Assembly: GCF_002266855.1 (NCBI RefSeq)
Contig: NZ_NGJN01000004.1
Location: 62,001 to 126,000 of the forward strand
Direction of reading: 5' to 3'
DNA: 64,000 nt
DNA from: Winogradskyella aurantia
Lineage (GTDB): Bacteria; Bacteroidota; Bacteroidia; Flavobacteriales; Flavobacteriaceae
Numbering within the stretch: position 1 is the first letter of the stretch; each line of letters opens with the position of its first letter. The notes beneath the pieces are model-generated. The model was not told the DNA's origin. It did no database searches and saw only the letters and a list, made by a program, of their open reading frames with translations. This document shows positions 41,360 through 50,757 of this stretch, piece by piece. A program made the translations under genes and the position numbers.

Positions 41360-42430
41360 TTAATAATCGGTGTAGCCCTCCGCTCCCGGTGTATAGAATA
41401 AATTGGGGTTAGGGTCTTTCAAATCTTCACCTTTTTTAAATTTCTCGGGTAAATCTGGATTGCTAATAAATGGTCTTCCTACGTAAACTAGGTCAAACCC
41501 TTTTTCCAATATCTTTTCCGCATCTTCCTTTGAGTTGACATCACCTCCTGTAATAATGGGTCCTGCAAAATTAAGTTTTATCGTTTTTTTAATGTCTGTT
41601 TTGAAATCTGGAGCACCCATTGTACCACTATGGTCGGCGATGTGGATATAAGCAATACCTATTTTTCTAAGTTCTGTGGCTAAGTAGGCATATAACTCTA
41701 CCAAATCGTCATAATCGTAACTCACGTCATTCATAGCACCATATGGCGATACTCTTATTCCAACCTTCTCAGGACCTATAGCAGAAGCCACCTTTTTAGT
41801 GGTTTCAATGACAAAACGGGCTCTGTTTTTAAACGACCCGCCATAGTCGTCCGTGCGAAGATTAGATTTTGGATTTAGAAATTGATCCATTAAATAGCCA
41901 TTGGCTGAGTGCAGTTCAACGCCATCCACTTTTGCTTTTTCTACAAGTGATTTGGCACTGTTGACGTATTCTTGCTGCGCATGCTCAATATCGTTTAAGG
42001 TCATCGCTTTGGGTGTAACGTGCGGTACATTCCCTTTTTGATCTGTATACATTTCACCAGCGGCCTTTACGGCTGATGGCGCAACAACCTCTCCTCCTTC
42101 CGGTACATTTTCTGCGGCAGCAATACGTCCGCAATGCATGAGCTGCACAAAAATATGTCCTCCATTATGGTGAACTTCTTTAGCTACTTTTTTCCAGCCT
42201 TCAATTTGCTCGGGACTGTAAGCTCCAGGAATTCTAGGATAACCTAATCCGTTTAACGAAGGCGAGGTTCCTTCTGATATGATTAGGCCAGCCGAGGCCC
42301 TTTGGCCGTAATATTTAGCCATTAAGTCATTAGGGATGTTATCAATAGCCCTAGAGCGCGTCATGGGGGCCATAATAATATGGTTTTTTAACTCTAAATC
42401 GTTTAATTTAAAGGGTTTAAATAAGTTCAT
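41360..42430 (-). CDS. Old yellow enzyme-family alkene reductase
   Basis: 356-residue FMN TIM-barrel oxidoreductase that reduces activated C=C bonds with NAD(P)H. Seen: LKNHIIMAPMTRSRA at the N-terminus, the FMN/His region FVQLMHCGR, the substrate-binding pair in GVELHSANGYLMDQFL, and the C-terminal phosphate-binding DLVYVGRPFISNPDL. It belongs to the NemA/OYE class rather than YqjM. Single gene with its own terminator. Confidence 0.94.
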   Translation of the reverse strand: MNLFKPFKLNDLELKNHIIMAPMTRSRAIDNIPNDLMAKYYGQRASAGLIISEGTSPSLNGLGYPRIPGAYSPEQIEGWKKVAKEVHHNGGHIFVQLMHCGRIAAAENVPEGGEVVAPSAVKAAGEMYTDQKGNVPHVTPKAMTLNDIEHAQQEYVNSAKSLVEKAKVDGVELHSANGYLMDQFLNPKSNLRTDDYGGSFKNRARFVIETTKKVASAIGPEKVGIRVSPYGAMNDVSYDYDDLVELYAYLATELRKIGIAYIHIADHSGTMGAPDFKTDIKKTIKLNFAGPIITGGDVNSKEDAEKILEKGFDLVYVGRPFISNPDLPEKFKKGEDLKDPNPNLFYTPGAEGYTDY

Positions 42431-42480
42431 GTAAAATTTGTTTTTAGTTAATTATTATGTACTTAAAAATAAGCATCCAA

Positions 42481-42852
42481 TTATTCTTCATTGGTTGATA
42501 CAACAGCGATGGGCTGTATCTCCGGTTTTAACTTTGTGTAAAGTTCAAATTGAGGCTTGGTTAAAATGTTTCTCATTTCCATGGTTTCCGCAGCTCTTAA
42601 TTTTGTGATCATATCCAACTTTTTCTTACCGGAATAGGATAGGTGAATTTTCTCTTCCCGGATGAGGTATTCTTCAATTTTTTTTTGAAAAAGTATGAAT
42701 TGCTTCCCATCCAAACCTATTTGATTATCATAGGTCTTCGCAATATTTTCTGAAATCACTTCAAGCGATTCTTCAGATTTTTGAAGAATTGGATCTTGTG
42801 CGTTTATGGAAATTGTTAAAAAAACAGATAGTAATATTAGTAAGGGTTTCAT
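42481..42852 (-). CDS. Small secreted protein, unknown
   Basis: 123 residues with a signal peptide (MKPLLILLSVFLTISINAQ). The mature chain is helical and charged, with a pattern similar to short secreted Spy/DUF-like flavobacterial proteins but without their LTxxQ motif. It lies 50 bp upstream of the old yellow enzyme gene and may be co-transcribed. Function unknown. Confidence 0.65.
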   Translation of the reverse strand: MKPLLILLSVFLTISINAQDPILQKSEESLEVISENIAKTYDNQIGLDGKQFILFQKKIEEYLIREEKIHLSYSGKKKLDMITKLRAAETMEMRNILTKPQFELYTKLKPEIQPIAVVSTNEE

Positions 42853-43090
42853 AATTTTTGGTTTTAATTAAGGTAACTTTTTAACGGATTCATATAAAAT
42901 AATTTAAGAGACCTTAACGGTATAGCTGTGCTTTTAACATAACCTTAGCAAGGCTTGATGTAAGTTACAGATATAGAGATTATGTGCACAACTGATCTCT
43001 TTCATACACTAGAGTTGTTAAAGTGATTTGTGAAGAATAATATATCCTTTATTTTCGCGTTGATTGAAAAAAAATTCGTAAGCACTTAGA

Positions 43091-44023
43091 ATGAAATCCC
43101 TCATTATCTCTTTAGCATTTGTCTTTGCATTTCAATCCTCAACAGCCCAGAGTGAAGAGACCCAGGGTTTAATCATAAAACTTCCCGTATCCCTATTAAA
43201 ACAGGGCCTCAATTTTCAAGAAGTGGAAATCCCTATTAGTTCCCCAAAAGATAGTTCGACCGTCTATGGTAATACTCTAACAGCGGATTTTTGGGATACT
43301 ACTGTCTACGATCCTTATAAAAACACCATTACAACATTTCCTTTAGCAATAAAATTTACGGATAGCACTTACGCGCCACCCATAAAACGAAGTAAGGTCA
43401 TTACATCCCGATACGGCTGGCGCAAAGGAAGGCCTCACCGAGGCATTGATATCGATTTAATAACCGGTGATTCTGTTGTGGCCATGTTAGATGGTATTGT
43501 GCGCTTTGCTAGATATAGCGGAGGCCACGGTAGAACGGTAATTGTTCGTCACTACAATGGTCTAGAAACAACTTATGCCCATCTTTCTAAAATTGGCGTA
43601 AAAGCCAATGATACGGTAAGCAAAGGACAATATATCGGTAAAGGTGGTAACACCGGCCGTTCAACCGGTAGCCATTTACATTTGGAAGTAAAGTATAAAG
43701 GACAATATATCCATCCGGAATATCTCTTTGATTTTACAGAAGCAAATACCATCCGGGCACAAGAAGTTTGGGTAACACGCGAATGGGCCCGGGCTAGTTA
43801 CCACAATGCAAGACAGGAGAGCGAGCTCGCCTTGTACACCACTGAGGACGAAGCCATCGCCAATGCGGTTCCAAAGCAAAACATATATGTGGTGGAACGT
43901 GGTGACACATTGTACGGTATCTCAAGGCGCAATAATGTGAGTATTACATCACTTTGCAAAGTAAACGCCATTAGAAGCAGTTCTACTCTTAAAATTGGTC
44001 AAAAGTTAATTATAGAGCCGTAA
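43091..44023 (+). CDS. M23 peptidoglycan endopeptidase with C-terminal LysM
   Basis: 310 residues with signal peptide (to about TAQ, residue 20). The M23 domain has zinc ligands H116 and D120 (RPHRGIDID) and H197 in TGSHLHLEV, plus catalytic H164 in TTYAHLS. A LysM repeat occupies about 265-309 (YVVERGDTLYGISRRNNV). It should cleave cross-links in periplasmic peptidoglycan. The catalytic residues are complete, unlike EnvC/NlpD-type activators. Confidence 0.93.
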   Translation: MKSLIISLAFVFAFQSSTAQSEETQGLIIKLPVSLLKQGLNFQEVEIPISSPKDSSTVYGNTLTADFWDTTVYDPYKNTITTFPLAIKFTDSTYAPPIKRSKVITSRYGWRKGRPHRGIDIDLITGDSVVAMLDGIVRFARYSGGHGRTVIVRHYNGLETTYAHLSKIGVKANDTVSKGQYIGKGGNTGRSTGSHLHLEVKYKGQYIHPEYLFDFTEANTIRAQEVWVTREWARASYHNARQESELALYTTEDEAIANAVPKQNIYVVERGDTLYGISRRNNVSITSLCKVNAIRSSSTLKIGQKLIIEP

Positions 44024-44227
44024 TAGGCATTGAAATCTCTATATTAAAAGTGTTTCGCCTCCTAGATGGATTAACAAGAAAGTACTATCGAACACACCTA
44101 AAAATAAATAAAGTTTTACTTTTATTAACCCCTCTTAATACACTTAAATATAAGTGATTATAAATTTAATAAATTTTATATGGGTACAGGTGGATTTTAT
44201 GAAATGGCAAATAGACGATTTACAGGT

Positions 44228-45508
44228 CTAGATATATTCAGACGTAAGGTTCTCGACGACCAACCCATCTTCCAAGCTCATAATTACACCCTGTGCGGCA
44301 CGCTCTCCCGAAGTCATGGCTGCATTTAGGGAACCGTTTAACAAATGGTCTCCAGCTAAATAAATCGTGGGTTTCAATTGTGTTTCGGTTGGTGAGATGT
44401 CATAGTGCAAATCTTCCAAGTCTGGTAAGGCTTGGTTAATGTGGTACATTTTCAAGAACTTTGGTTGTTCTACACCACAGAACTGTTGTAATTCCGAAAC
44501 AACCTTCTCAATTAAGTCCTTATTGGATAATTGATGGTCCTTGACTATGGTAACCGATAGTAATTCCTTAGGTCCGGATTGAGTGGTTTCAACACTATTG
44601 TGATAAAAGATATTATTAACCAAAGCATTCTTGTCAGCAACCAAGCCAATAAGGGGCTTAGATATGGTGCGTTGCTCTACTTCAAAGTAAAGATTGTCAC
44701 AAGATTTCCACTTTTGGTGTTGATTCTTCAAATTAGAAACCAGTTGTGCAGCTTCTGTGGCTATAATGGTAAAGTGCGTTGGGATTTTTTCATCATTTTC
44801 TGTTAAAATATGTTTGTCCTCAACAGCCTTAACCTTGGTGTTAAATTTAATTTCAGTGTGTTTTAGCTGCGATTGTAACTGCTCTGAAATAGCACCAATT
44901 CCAGATTTAGGAAGTACGGCTAAGCCCTCTCCAAACATTTTATACACAAATTCAAACATGTGGCTAGAAGTCCTTAAGTTAGGTTCTAAAAAAATCCCTG
45001 AGAAAAATGGTCTAAAAAACTGCTCTATAATCTTATCTGAAAACCCTTTTTCTTTTAGATAAGCCAAGGTGCTTTTTGATTCGGACTCAAAAATTGTTTC
45101 TAAGGTTTTTCCTTTTAAGGCTCTGTTGAGTTTGAAAATCTTCCACTTGTCGGACAACGACCCTACAGAAGCAAACAACGTTGACCAAAAAAAGCTTATA
45201 TCTCTTAAGGGGTCCCCTATGGTTTGTGATTTTCCACTATTGAATATAATAGCACCGGGAAGTAGGGGTTGTAAATTGAGTGATTTGTAGTCGAGATAAT
45301 CTTTTGCTTTAGGATAGGCTTCCAATAAGACCTGAAAGCCACGGTCTAGCTGGTATCCGTTAACAATATCAGTCTTTACGCGTCCTCCTACGTTGTCAGA
45401 GGCCTCGAGAATAACAGGTTTATACCCAGCGTTCTTTAGATTAATGGCCGCAACAAGCCCGCTCACTCCCCCACCAACGATATGAATCTTATACTCGTGC
45501 CGCTCCAT
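44228..45508 (-). CDS. FAD-dependent amine-oxidase-like oxidoreductase
   Basis: About 426 residues from ATG 45508 (TTG 6 bp upstream ignored). The N-terminal FAD-binding fold has HIVGGGVSGLVAAINLKNAGYKPVILEAS and NVGGRVKT. The C-terminal block GDHLLNGSLNAAMTSGERAA closes the flavin site. It belongs to the flavin amine oxidase/protoporphyrinogen oxidase/phytoene desaturase superfamily, so a lipid or carotenoid substrate is possible; the actual one is unknown. Confidence 0.88.
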   Translation of the reverse strand: MERHEYKIHIVGGGVSGLVAAINLKNAGYKPVILEASDNVGGRVKTDIVNGYQLDRGFQVLLEAYPKAKDYLDYKSLNLQPLLPGAIIFNSGKSQTIGDPLRDISFFWSTLFASVGSLSDKWKIFKLNRALKGKTLETIFESESKSTLAYLKEKGFSDKIIEQFFRPFFSGIFLEPNLRTSSHMFEFVYKMFGEGLAVLPKSGIGAISEQLQSQLKHTEIKFNTKVKAVEDKHILTENDEKIPTHFTIIATEAAQLVSNLKNQHQKWKSCDNLYFEVEQRTISKPLIGLVADKNALVNNIFYHNSVETTQSGPKELLSVTIVKDHQLSNKDLIEKVVSELQQFCGVEQPKFLKMYHINQALPDLEDLHYDISPTETQLKPTIYLAGDHLLNGSLNAAMTSGERAAQGVIMSLEDGLVVENLTSEYI

Positions 45509-45528
45509 ATTCAACGGTTTAATTTAAG

Positions 45529-46005
45529 TTAAAGTGCTTTAATCTTACCCGTCCAAGATATAATATCCATAGGGCTCTTTTTTACGGTTAAAAATGCATT
45601 GCCATTAGATTTAACATCTATAAATACATCATACATCTCGGATTCTGTTTCTACCTTAAATTCCACCCTAATAGTTTGTTTGTCATCATTAAAAACAGCT
45701 TCATAATTCCTAATCATGCCATCAAGGATAAAAGTCTTTTTTTCTGTTGACAATGAAGTTAAGCTCCCTTTTACATTTGATGTGTTAATTATAAATGTAT
45801 TGGAATTGTCATCTATTTTCTCTCTGTTTTTATTATTGTACACATATCCTCCAATAAATTGATACTTTTGAGATTGTATCTTCTTTTTTGAAGCATTGTA
45901 ACTGCTTTGAAATACATCCTTTTGTGATCTCTGGCTTTCTTGTGAAATCGCTGTAAATGAAGACATCAGACCTGCGACTAAGAAAACAATACATATATAC
46001 CTCAT
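45529..46005 (-). CDS. DUF4251 secreted protein
   Basis: 158 residues with signal peptide ending FTAISQ. The DUF4251 pattern is present: KKKIQSQKYQFIGGYVYNNKN, a central variable strand region, IRVEFKVE and FLTVKKSPMDIISWTGKI. The family is Bacteroidota-specific and of unknown function, expected in the envelope. It is 20 bp upstream of the FAD oxidoreductase, so the two are probably one transcript. Confidence 0.8.
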   Translation of the reverse strand: MRYICIVFLVAGLMSSFTAISQESQRSQKDVFQSSYNASKKKIQSQKYQFIGGYVYNNKNREKIDDNSNTFIINTSNVKGSLTSLSTEKKTFILDGMIRNYEAVFNDDKQTIRVEFKVETESEMYDVFIDVKSNGNAFLTVKKSPMDIISWTGKIKAL

Positions 46006-46211
46006 GATACTATTTTTATTCTAAGATAATATTAATTACTGCAATATAATTACTGTCATTATATTTTGTCAATGAAACAAATGCCTAGTTACAAAAGAAC
46101 GGTGCATTTACTTTAACAATTATAATTCTCTGTAAAGATAACCAATAGAATTGTAGTAATATTCTATTTCTTAAATCCTGTTAAAACTGGTGTTAAATGT
46201 AAAATCTAAAG

Positions 46212-46219
46212 TATTTTTG
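46212..46219 (+). promoter_or_regulatory. Candidate -7 element TATTTTTG
   Basis: A perfect TAnnTTTG match 13 bp before the DUF3817 start. The -33 element is not clear, and the leader would be very short. Confidence 0.35.
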
Positions 46220-46232
46220 CAAAAATTTCAAT

Positions 46233-46526
46233 ATGCTAAAACTGTTATCAATATTTAGGATTACGGCCTTTTTGGAAGGGATTTCTTATATCTTACTTTT
46301 GTTTTTGGCTGTTCCCATAAAATATGTTTGGGAAGACCCACAGTATGTGAAATTATTGGGCATGCCACATGGCCTGCTGTTTATAATCTATATTGTCATT
46401 GCCTTTTGGATAAAAGACGATATGGAATGGTCTTCAAAAGATTTCGCTTTGGTTTTATTGGCATCTATTATTCCTTTTGGTACCTTTTACGTTGATAAGC
46501 ACTATTTAACCAATTCAAATGGATAA
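46233..46526 (+). CDS. DUF3817 membrane protein
   Basis: 97 residues, three transmembrane helices, opening FRITAFLEGISYILLLFLAVPIKYVW and a PHGLLFIIYIV helix, as in the YdzA/DUF3817 family. Function unknown. It overlaps the MscS gene by 8 bp, so the two are coupled. Confidence 0.85.
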   Translation: MLKLLSIFRITAFLEGISYILLLFLAVPIKYVWEDPQYVKLLGMPHGLLFIIYIVIAFWIKDDMEWSSKDFALVLLASIIPFGTFYVDKHYLTNSNG

Positions 46527-47760
46527 TAACATTAGGCATTTTTTTTACGAATTTCTTACAAGCCGTGGTATTTCTGATGAAATTGCGGCCTACCTCAATA
46601 TGGTGTTTTTATTGTTGGCCCTATTGCTCTTTGCCTTTATTGTCGATTATGTTACAAAACGGTTGCTATGGCGATTTTCTTCGGGTATTGCCAAAAAAAC
46701 AAAAACCAACTTTGACGATATTTTAATTGACAACAAACTTCCTAGAAATGTAGCGCACATCATTCCACTTTTAATACTTATTGAGTTCGTACCACAGGTG
46801 TTTGTAGATTTTCCATATGCGGAAGATATTATTGAAAAAGTACTCAAGGTTTTAGCCATTCTGCTGACCCTACGGATAATCAGAAACTTCTTTAATTCGG
46901 TGAAGGATTACCTACAAACTAAACCAAGGTATAAGGACAAACCGCTGCATAGTTACACACAAGTATTTATGATATTTGCCTGGCTCTTGGGCATCTTTGG
47001 GATTTTTGCGATTATTTTTGGTATTTCCTTTATAAAGTTTGCTACTACCCTAGGAGCAGCATCAGCCATTATCCTTCTCATCTTTAGAGACACTATTTTA
47101 GGATTTGTAGCTAGTATTCAAGTAGCCATAAATGATATGGTACGCATTGGCGACTGGATTACCTTTGAGAAATATGGTGCAGATGGTGATGTAATTGAAA
47201 TATCGTTGGCCACTGTAAAAGTACAGAATTGGGATAAAACCATTACCACGATTCCTACCTATGCCCTAATATCAGATTCATTTAAGAATTGGCGTGGCAT
47301 GATGTCTTCTGGTGGTCGCAGAATCAAAAGGTCGGTGATCATTAGAACCTCTTCAATTCATTTTTTAGAAGATAACGAAATAGAAGAATTTAAAAAAATT
47401 GAGCTCATCAAAAATTACATTAATACACGGTCCAAAGAAATCTCAGAATACAACTCCAAGAATGCCGTAGATAAATCCGTTCTAATTAACGGTAGAAACC
47501 TAACCAATTTCGGTGTGTTTAGGAAGTATCTGCAAACTTATATAGAAAACCATTCCGCTATTAACAAGGATATGACCTTGATGGTTAGGCAGCTAGAACC
47601 TACACCGCAGGGCATTCCTATGGAGGTTTATGCCTTTAGCTCAGATATTAGATGGCAAAATTATGAGTACATTATGGGCGATATTTTCGATCATATTCTC
47701 GCTTCGGTAGGCTATTTTAATCTTGAAATTTATGAACTTGGTTTAGCCCACCCAAGCTGA
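46519..47760 (+). CDS. MscS-family mechanosensitive channel (YbdG-like)
   Basis: 413 residues. The pore helix and beta domain are seen in FATTLGAASAIILLIFRDTILGFVASIQVAINDMVRIGDWITF, with the YbdG-type GDVIEISLATVKVQNWDKTITTIPTYALISDSFKNW. N-terminal helices precede it, and the YbdG-type C-terminal domain follows. It should open on membrane tension to release solutes. Its stop abuts the stop of the convergent thioesterase gene with no spacer. Confidence 0.92.
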   Translation: MDNNIRHFFYEFLTSRGISDEIAAYLNMVFLLLALLLFAFIVDYVTKRLLWRFSSGIAKKTKTNFDDILIDNKLPRNVAHIIPLLILIEFVPQVFVDFPYAEDIIEKVLKVLAILLTLRIIRNFFNSVKDYLQTKPRYKDKPLHSYTQVFMIFAWLLGIFGIFAIIFGISFIKFATTLGAASAIILLIFRDTILGFVASIQVAINDMVRIGDWITFEKYGADGDVIEISLATVKVQNWDKTITTIPTYALISDSFKNWRGMMSSGGRRIKRSVIIRTSSIHFLEDNEIEEFKKIELIKNYINTRSKEISEYNSKNAVDKSVLINGRNLTNFGVFRKYLQTYIENHSAINKDMTLMVRQLEPTPQGIPMEVYAFSSDIRWQNYEYIMGDIFDHILASVGYFNLEIYELGLAHPS

Positions 47761-48153
47761 TTATTTTTCATTGAGCCTTTCATTAACAAACTCCACCTTT
47801 GTTTTTCCATGGGCTTCTGGCCTTCCATCAGCCCCAAGATTGACCATGGTCATCTGATCAACGGTTAATATGGTCTCATGGGTCATTTTGTTTCTGGCCT
47901 CACACCTTAAGGTTATGGAAGTCCTCCCAAACTTTATAACCTCAATGCCAATTTCAACAATATCACCAGCCCTTGCAGAAGCCATAAAATTGATTTCAGA
48001 CATATATTTGGTGACTATTTTCGGATTCTCCAATTGAATAAGAGTGTATAACGCGGCTTCTTCGTCAATCCAGGCCAAAAGGCGACCTCCAAAAAGCGTA
48101 CCGTTAGGATTTAGGTCTTCTGGTTTTACCCATTTTCGTGTATTAAATCGCAT
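47761..48153 (-). CDS. Hotdog-fold acyl-CoA thioesterase
   Basis: About 130 residues from ATG 48153 (MRFNTRKWVKPEDLNPNGTLFGG). The longer open frame adds 37 residues that are not conserved-looking. The hotdog motif GTLFGGRLLAWIDEEAAL contains the catalytic Asp/Glu region. A second block FGRTSITLRCEARN follows. It belongs to the YciA-like acyl-CoA hydrolases. Convergent with the MscS gene. Confidence 0.87.
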   Translation of the reverse strand: MRFNTRKWVKPEDLNPNGTLFGGRLLAWIDEEAALYTLIQLENPKIVTKYMSEINFMASARAGDIVEIGIEVIKFGRTSITLRCEARNKMTHETILTVDQMTMVNLGADGRPEAHGKTKVEFVNERLNEK

Positions 48154-48264
48154 AATTGATATTTTTAAAGTGCAGTTAAGGCTACTTTCCCTTATATAAG
48201 CGATACTCTTCTTAAATGCTGTAGTCTTGAGACCGATCGAGTTATTTAAGCTGGTGCGTCTCAT

Positions 48265-48554
48265 ATCTCCTCGCTACCAAAACCCCTGTAATGCATATCC
48301 ATGTGGGTTAAAAAAAGAACAATTAACCCAATAAGCTATTTAATCTAGTTCGTTGTACAATGTGATGTCATTAAACAACAAATGCTTCAATTCAACACAC
48401 AACAAGTTAGGCAATTTGTGATTTACACAAGACTCATTTATTAAAAAATTCGAAGCGTTGTTGATAAGACTGTTTACAATAATATAAAGATGTATTTCAG
48501 CCTTCTTTCTTAATACTTACATTTAAACGTAATAATAACCTATAACGCAACACC
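48265..48554. other. Intergenic region, nothing recognised
   Basis: 290 bp between the divergent thioesterase and the helical protein gene. TACATTTA at the end of it is one base from the -7 consensus. No repeat or RNA is seen. Confidence 0.4.
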
Positions 48555-48971
48555 ATGACTACTAGATCTAAAGACCTACTTGACATAAGACCCACTATTA
48601 GCTCTGCCAAGCTTTATGATACAATGAGTGCCGAAGAGCGTTTTCAAAATGAAACCCTGCGTCCAATTATCAAATTGCAACACGACCTATTCATAGCGGT
48701 CTTTAAAAATTACATCGCTAAACGTAAAAACGTGTTTTATGAATTAACCTTGCCCAAACGTTTGGCCTATATAGAGCATGCCATACATAAGGACATGAAG
48801 TTTAGAAATTCTTTAAAAGGCATGATTATTGGCCAATTTACGGTTGAGGAATACGACCTATACATTCAGAATTCCTCGGCATTGAATAAACGCATGATGA
48901 ATATTGTAAGAGAGCGACTCGTAAACAGTGTGCAATTGTTTGAAAAACCAGACTTGCTCAAGGCTGTTTAA
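48555..48971 (+). CDS. Small helical cytoplasmic protein, conserved-looking, unknown
   Basis: 138 residues, all helical, no signal peptide. It has a basic centre (FKNYIAKRKNVFYELTLPKRLAYIEHAIHKD) and a C-terminal helix (NKRMMNIVRERLVNSVQLF). Flavobacterial homologues are often labelled glyoxalase without support; no metal-binding glyoxalase residues are visible. The stop codon overlaps that of the convergent DUF2461 gene. Confidence 0.65.
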   Translation: MTTRSKDLLDIRPTISSAKLYDTMSAEERFQNETLRPIIKLQHDLFIAVFKNYIAKRKNVFYELTLPKRLAYIEHAIHKDMKFRNSLKGMIIGQFTVEEYDLYIQNSSALNKRMMNIVRERLVNSVQLFEKPDLLKAV

Positions 48972-49642
48972 AGCAGGGATTCACCGTTAAGATTGGTGGT
49001 GAGTACATCACTCATATAATCTAAGTAGGGTCTTGCCAATTCAAAGCAAGCATTTACTTTTGGAACAAAGTCCTTTTCAAGAATCTCTTTGTCCGTGAAA
49101 GGCTTGACAAAAATAAATTGTTTTCTTCTTATTAAATCAATGGCCTTATGCTCGCGATCAAACCCTTTGGGTGCCGTTTTAAGCTCATCCCCTACGAAGC
49201 CTCCCCAAACCGACTTAAAAGCTTTGTCTTCAAGAATGTCCCTAATCTCATTATCGTCCATTTCAAATTCTTTTCTAATTCTAAATAAATCCTCCTTATT
49301 CGGTTCCCAAAACCCAGTAGCTATAAAGGACTCATTGTTGGGTTGTATGTGAAGGTAATACCCACCGCGTAGCTCCGGTTTTCTTCTTTGAAACGAACCG
49401 CCAAAATGGGTTTTATAAGGAAGCTTGTTTTTTGAGAATCTCACATCGCGATATATTCTAAAAACTTTGACTTTATCTATTATATCATGCATGTTCATCA
49501 ATTCTCCTATATAATTGTAGGTTGCCTTTACCTTTGCTTCAACAGCTTTAAATTCAGGTTTATGTTCATTGAACCAATCCCGATTGTTATTTTGACTTAA
49601 TTCTTCTAAAATTTGTAAGGCTTCCTTTGGTATGCTCTGCAT
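48968..49642 (-). CDS. DUF2461 family protein
   Basis: 224 residues. Diagnostic pieces are LSQNNNRDWFNEHKPEF, KVFRIYRDVRFSKNKLPYKTHFGG and GGYYLHIQPNNESFIATGFWEP, all typical of DUF2461/TIGR02453. The function is unknown, probably cytoplasmic. It overlaps the end of the convergent gene by 4 bp. Confidence 0.92.
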   Translation of the reverse strand: MQSIPKEALQILEELSQNNNRDWFNEHKPEFKAVEAKVKATYNYIGELMNMHDIIDKVKVFRIYRDVRFSKNKLPYKTHFGGSFQRRKPELRGGYYLHIQPNNESFIATGFWEPNKEDLFRIRKEFEMDDNEIRDILEDKAFKSVWGGFVGDELKTAPKGFDREHKAIDLIRRKQFIFVKPFTDKEILEKDFVPKVNACFELARPYLDYMSDVLTTNLNGESLL

Positions 49643-49668
49643 GTTTTATTCTTTGTATAAAAATAAAT

Positions 49669-49694
49669 AAAAGCTATCCCGTGAGATAGCTTTT
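49669..49694 (-). terminator. Terminator of the Dps gene
   Basis: AAAAGCTATC pairs with GATAGCTTTT over 10 bp around a 6-base loop, followed on the minus strand by a T-rich tail. Confidence 0.8.
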
Positions 49695-49757
49695 ATAATT
49701 TATTTATAATTTAGGTAGGTCAAAAAAACCTACAAGTATTCGGTTATATTTTAAAAA

Positions 49758-50255
49758 TTACACTATACTTTCCTTTAATTGTGATGATGAGTCCTTTGTA
49801 AAGGCATCAAGCATCCAGCTCGTTTTTTCCAATTCCCTAATGTAGGCTCCAATTAAATCGATAGTACCTTCGTCATTAATTTTTTCCGCTTTGTTAATCA
49901 CTTTGGCCATTTGCTCTAAAAGTATTGCATGATTATCTAAAATAATCTTTACCATTTCGATATCGGTTTTATTAGATGACACCTCCTTAATGGCAGATAC
50001 TTTCAAGTAATCCTTTAAATTACTCATAGGATGATAGCGTAAGGTCAAAATACGCTCTGCAATTTCATCGATTTTTAGACGCGCATCTGTATATAATTCT
50101 TCAAATTTCTCATGCAATTCAAAAAAATTCTCTCCGAGTATATTCCAATGAAAATTTCTTAGATTTTGATAGTAAATATGATAATCGGCCAAGAGCGTGT
50201 TAAGTTCTACAACGGTTGGTAATAATTTTTCATCATTCATATTCAAGTAACTCAT
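49758..50255 (-). CDS. dps: Dps-family ferritin-like DNA protection protein
   Basis: 165 residues. The ferroxidase site is visible as H in RNFHWNI and the E/D residues in HEKFEELYTDARLKIDEIAERI. It forms a dodecamer that stores iron and protects DNA in starvation or oxidative stress. Single gene with its own terminator and a 244-bp upstream gap shared with the divergent small gene. Confidence 0.93.
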   Translation of the reverse strand: MSYLNMNDEKLLPTVVELNTLLADYHIYYQNLRNFHWNILGENFFELHEKFEELYTDARLKIDEIAERILTLRYHPMSNLKDYLKVSAIKEVSSNKTDIEMVKIILDNHAILLEQMAKVINKAEKINDEGTIDLIGAYIRELEKTSWMLDAFTKDSSSQLKESIV

Positions 50256-50499
50256 AATTGTTTTATTTAATTTTTATTATTCACTAAATAATATAACTGT
50301 AAAAGCAGGTTGTATGCAATGACTTAACAGGGTTTAACTTCCAACCAGAGATGTTAACATAATTTTTTGTTAAAACAAATGCTTTTTGTTAATGAAGTTT
50401 AAGGGTTTTTTATACAGACTGAGAATTGTTAAAAATATCCTTGTATTTTGAAAGAAATTTCACTATTATGCACCACTTTTTAAACATTCAACAATATTT

Positions 50500-50721
50500 A
50501 TGGGTAGACCAGCAACACGACCAACCAAATTAAAGGATGGTTATTACATTGAGATCAGAAATAAGGGAGCGAAATCAGGCGTGAAATTATATAGCGCTAC
50601 TAAACTACAAATGCATCGCGCTATAAAGATGTACGAACGCTCTAAAGAGGTATTTATACTAGGGGAATCTGTCAACGGAAAATTTGTTGATAAAGAGCCC
50701 AAACTGCATGTAGCAGAATGA
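50500..50721 (+). CDS. Small conserved-type basic protein, unknown
   Basis: 73 residues starting MGRPATRPTKLKDGYYIEIRNKG, with a basic N-terminus and two short strands followed by a helix with MHRAIKMYERSK. No domain is recognised; a nucleic-acid-linked role is only a guess from charge. It is followed by a bidirectional terminator. Confidence 0.6.
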   Translation: MGRPATRPTKLKDGYYIEIRNKGAKSGVKLYSATKLQMHRAIKMYERSKEVFILGESVNGKFVDKEPKLHVAE

Positions 50722-50727
50722 GATATA

Positions 50728-50757
50728 AAAAAGAGTGAAAGAAATTTCACTCTTTTT
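50728..50757. terminator. Bidirectional terminator between convergent genes
   Basis: A 13-bp perfect stem (AAAAAGAGTGAAA with TTTCACTCTTTTT) around GAAA has T runs on both strands. It serves both the small protein gene and the TruA-like gene. Confidence 0.92.

Noticed and set aside
44180..44329. A 49-codon ORF on the plus strand starting MGTGGFYEMANRRF
   Set aside because: About two thirds of it runs antisense through the end of the FAD oxidoreductase gene, and the latter part reads like a shadow of that gene; no promoter was seen.
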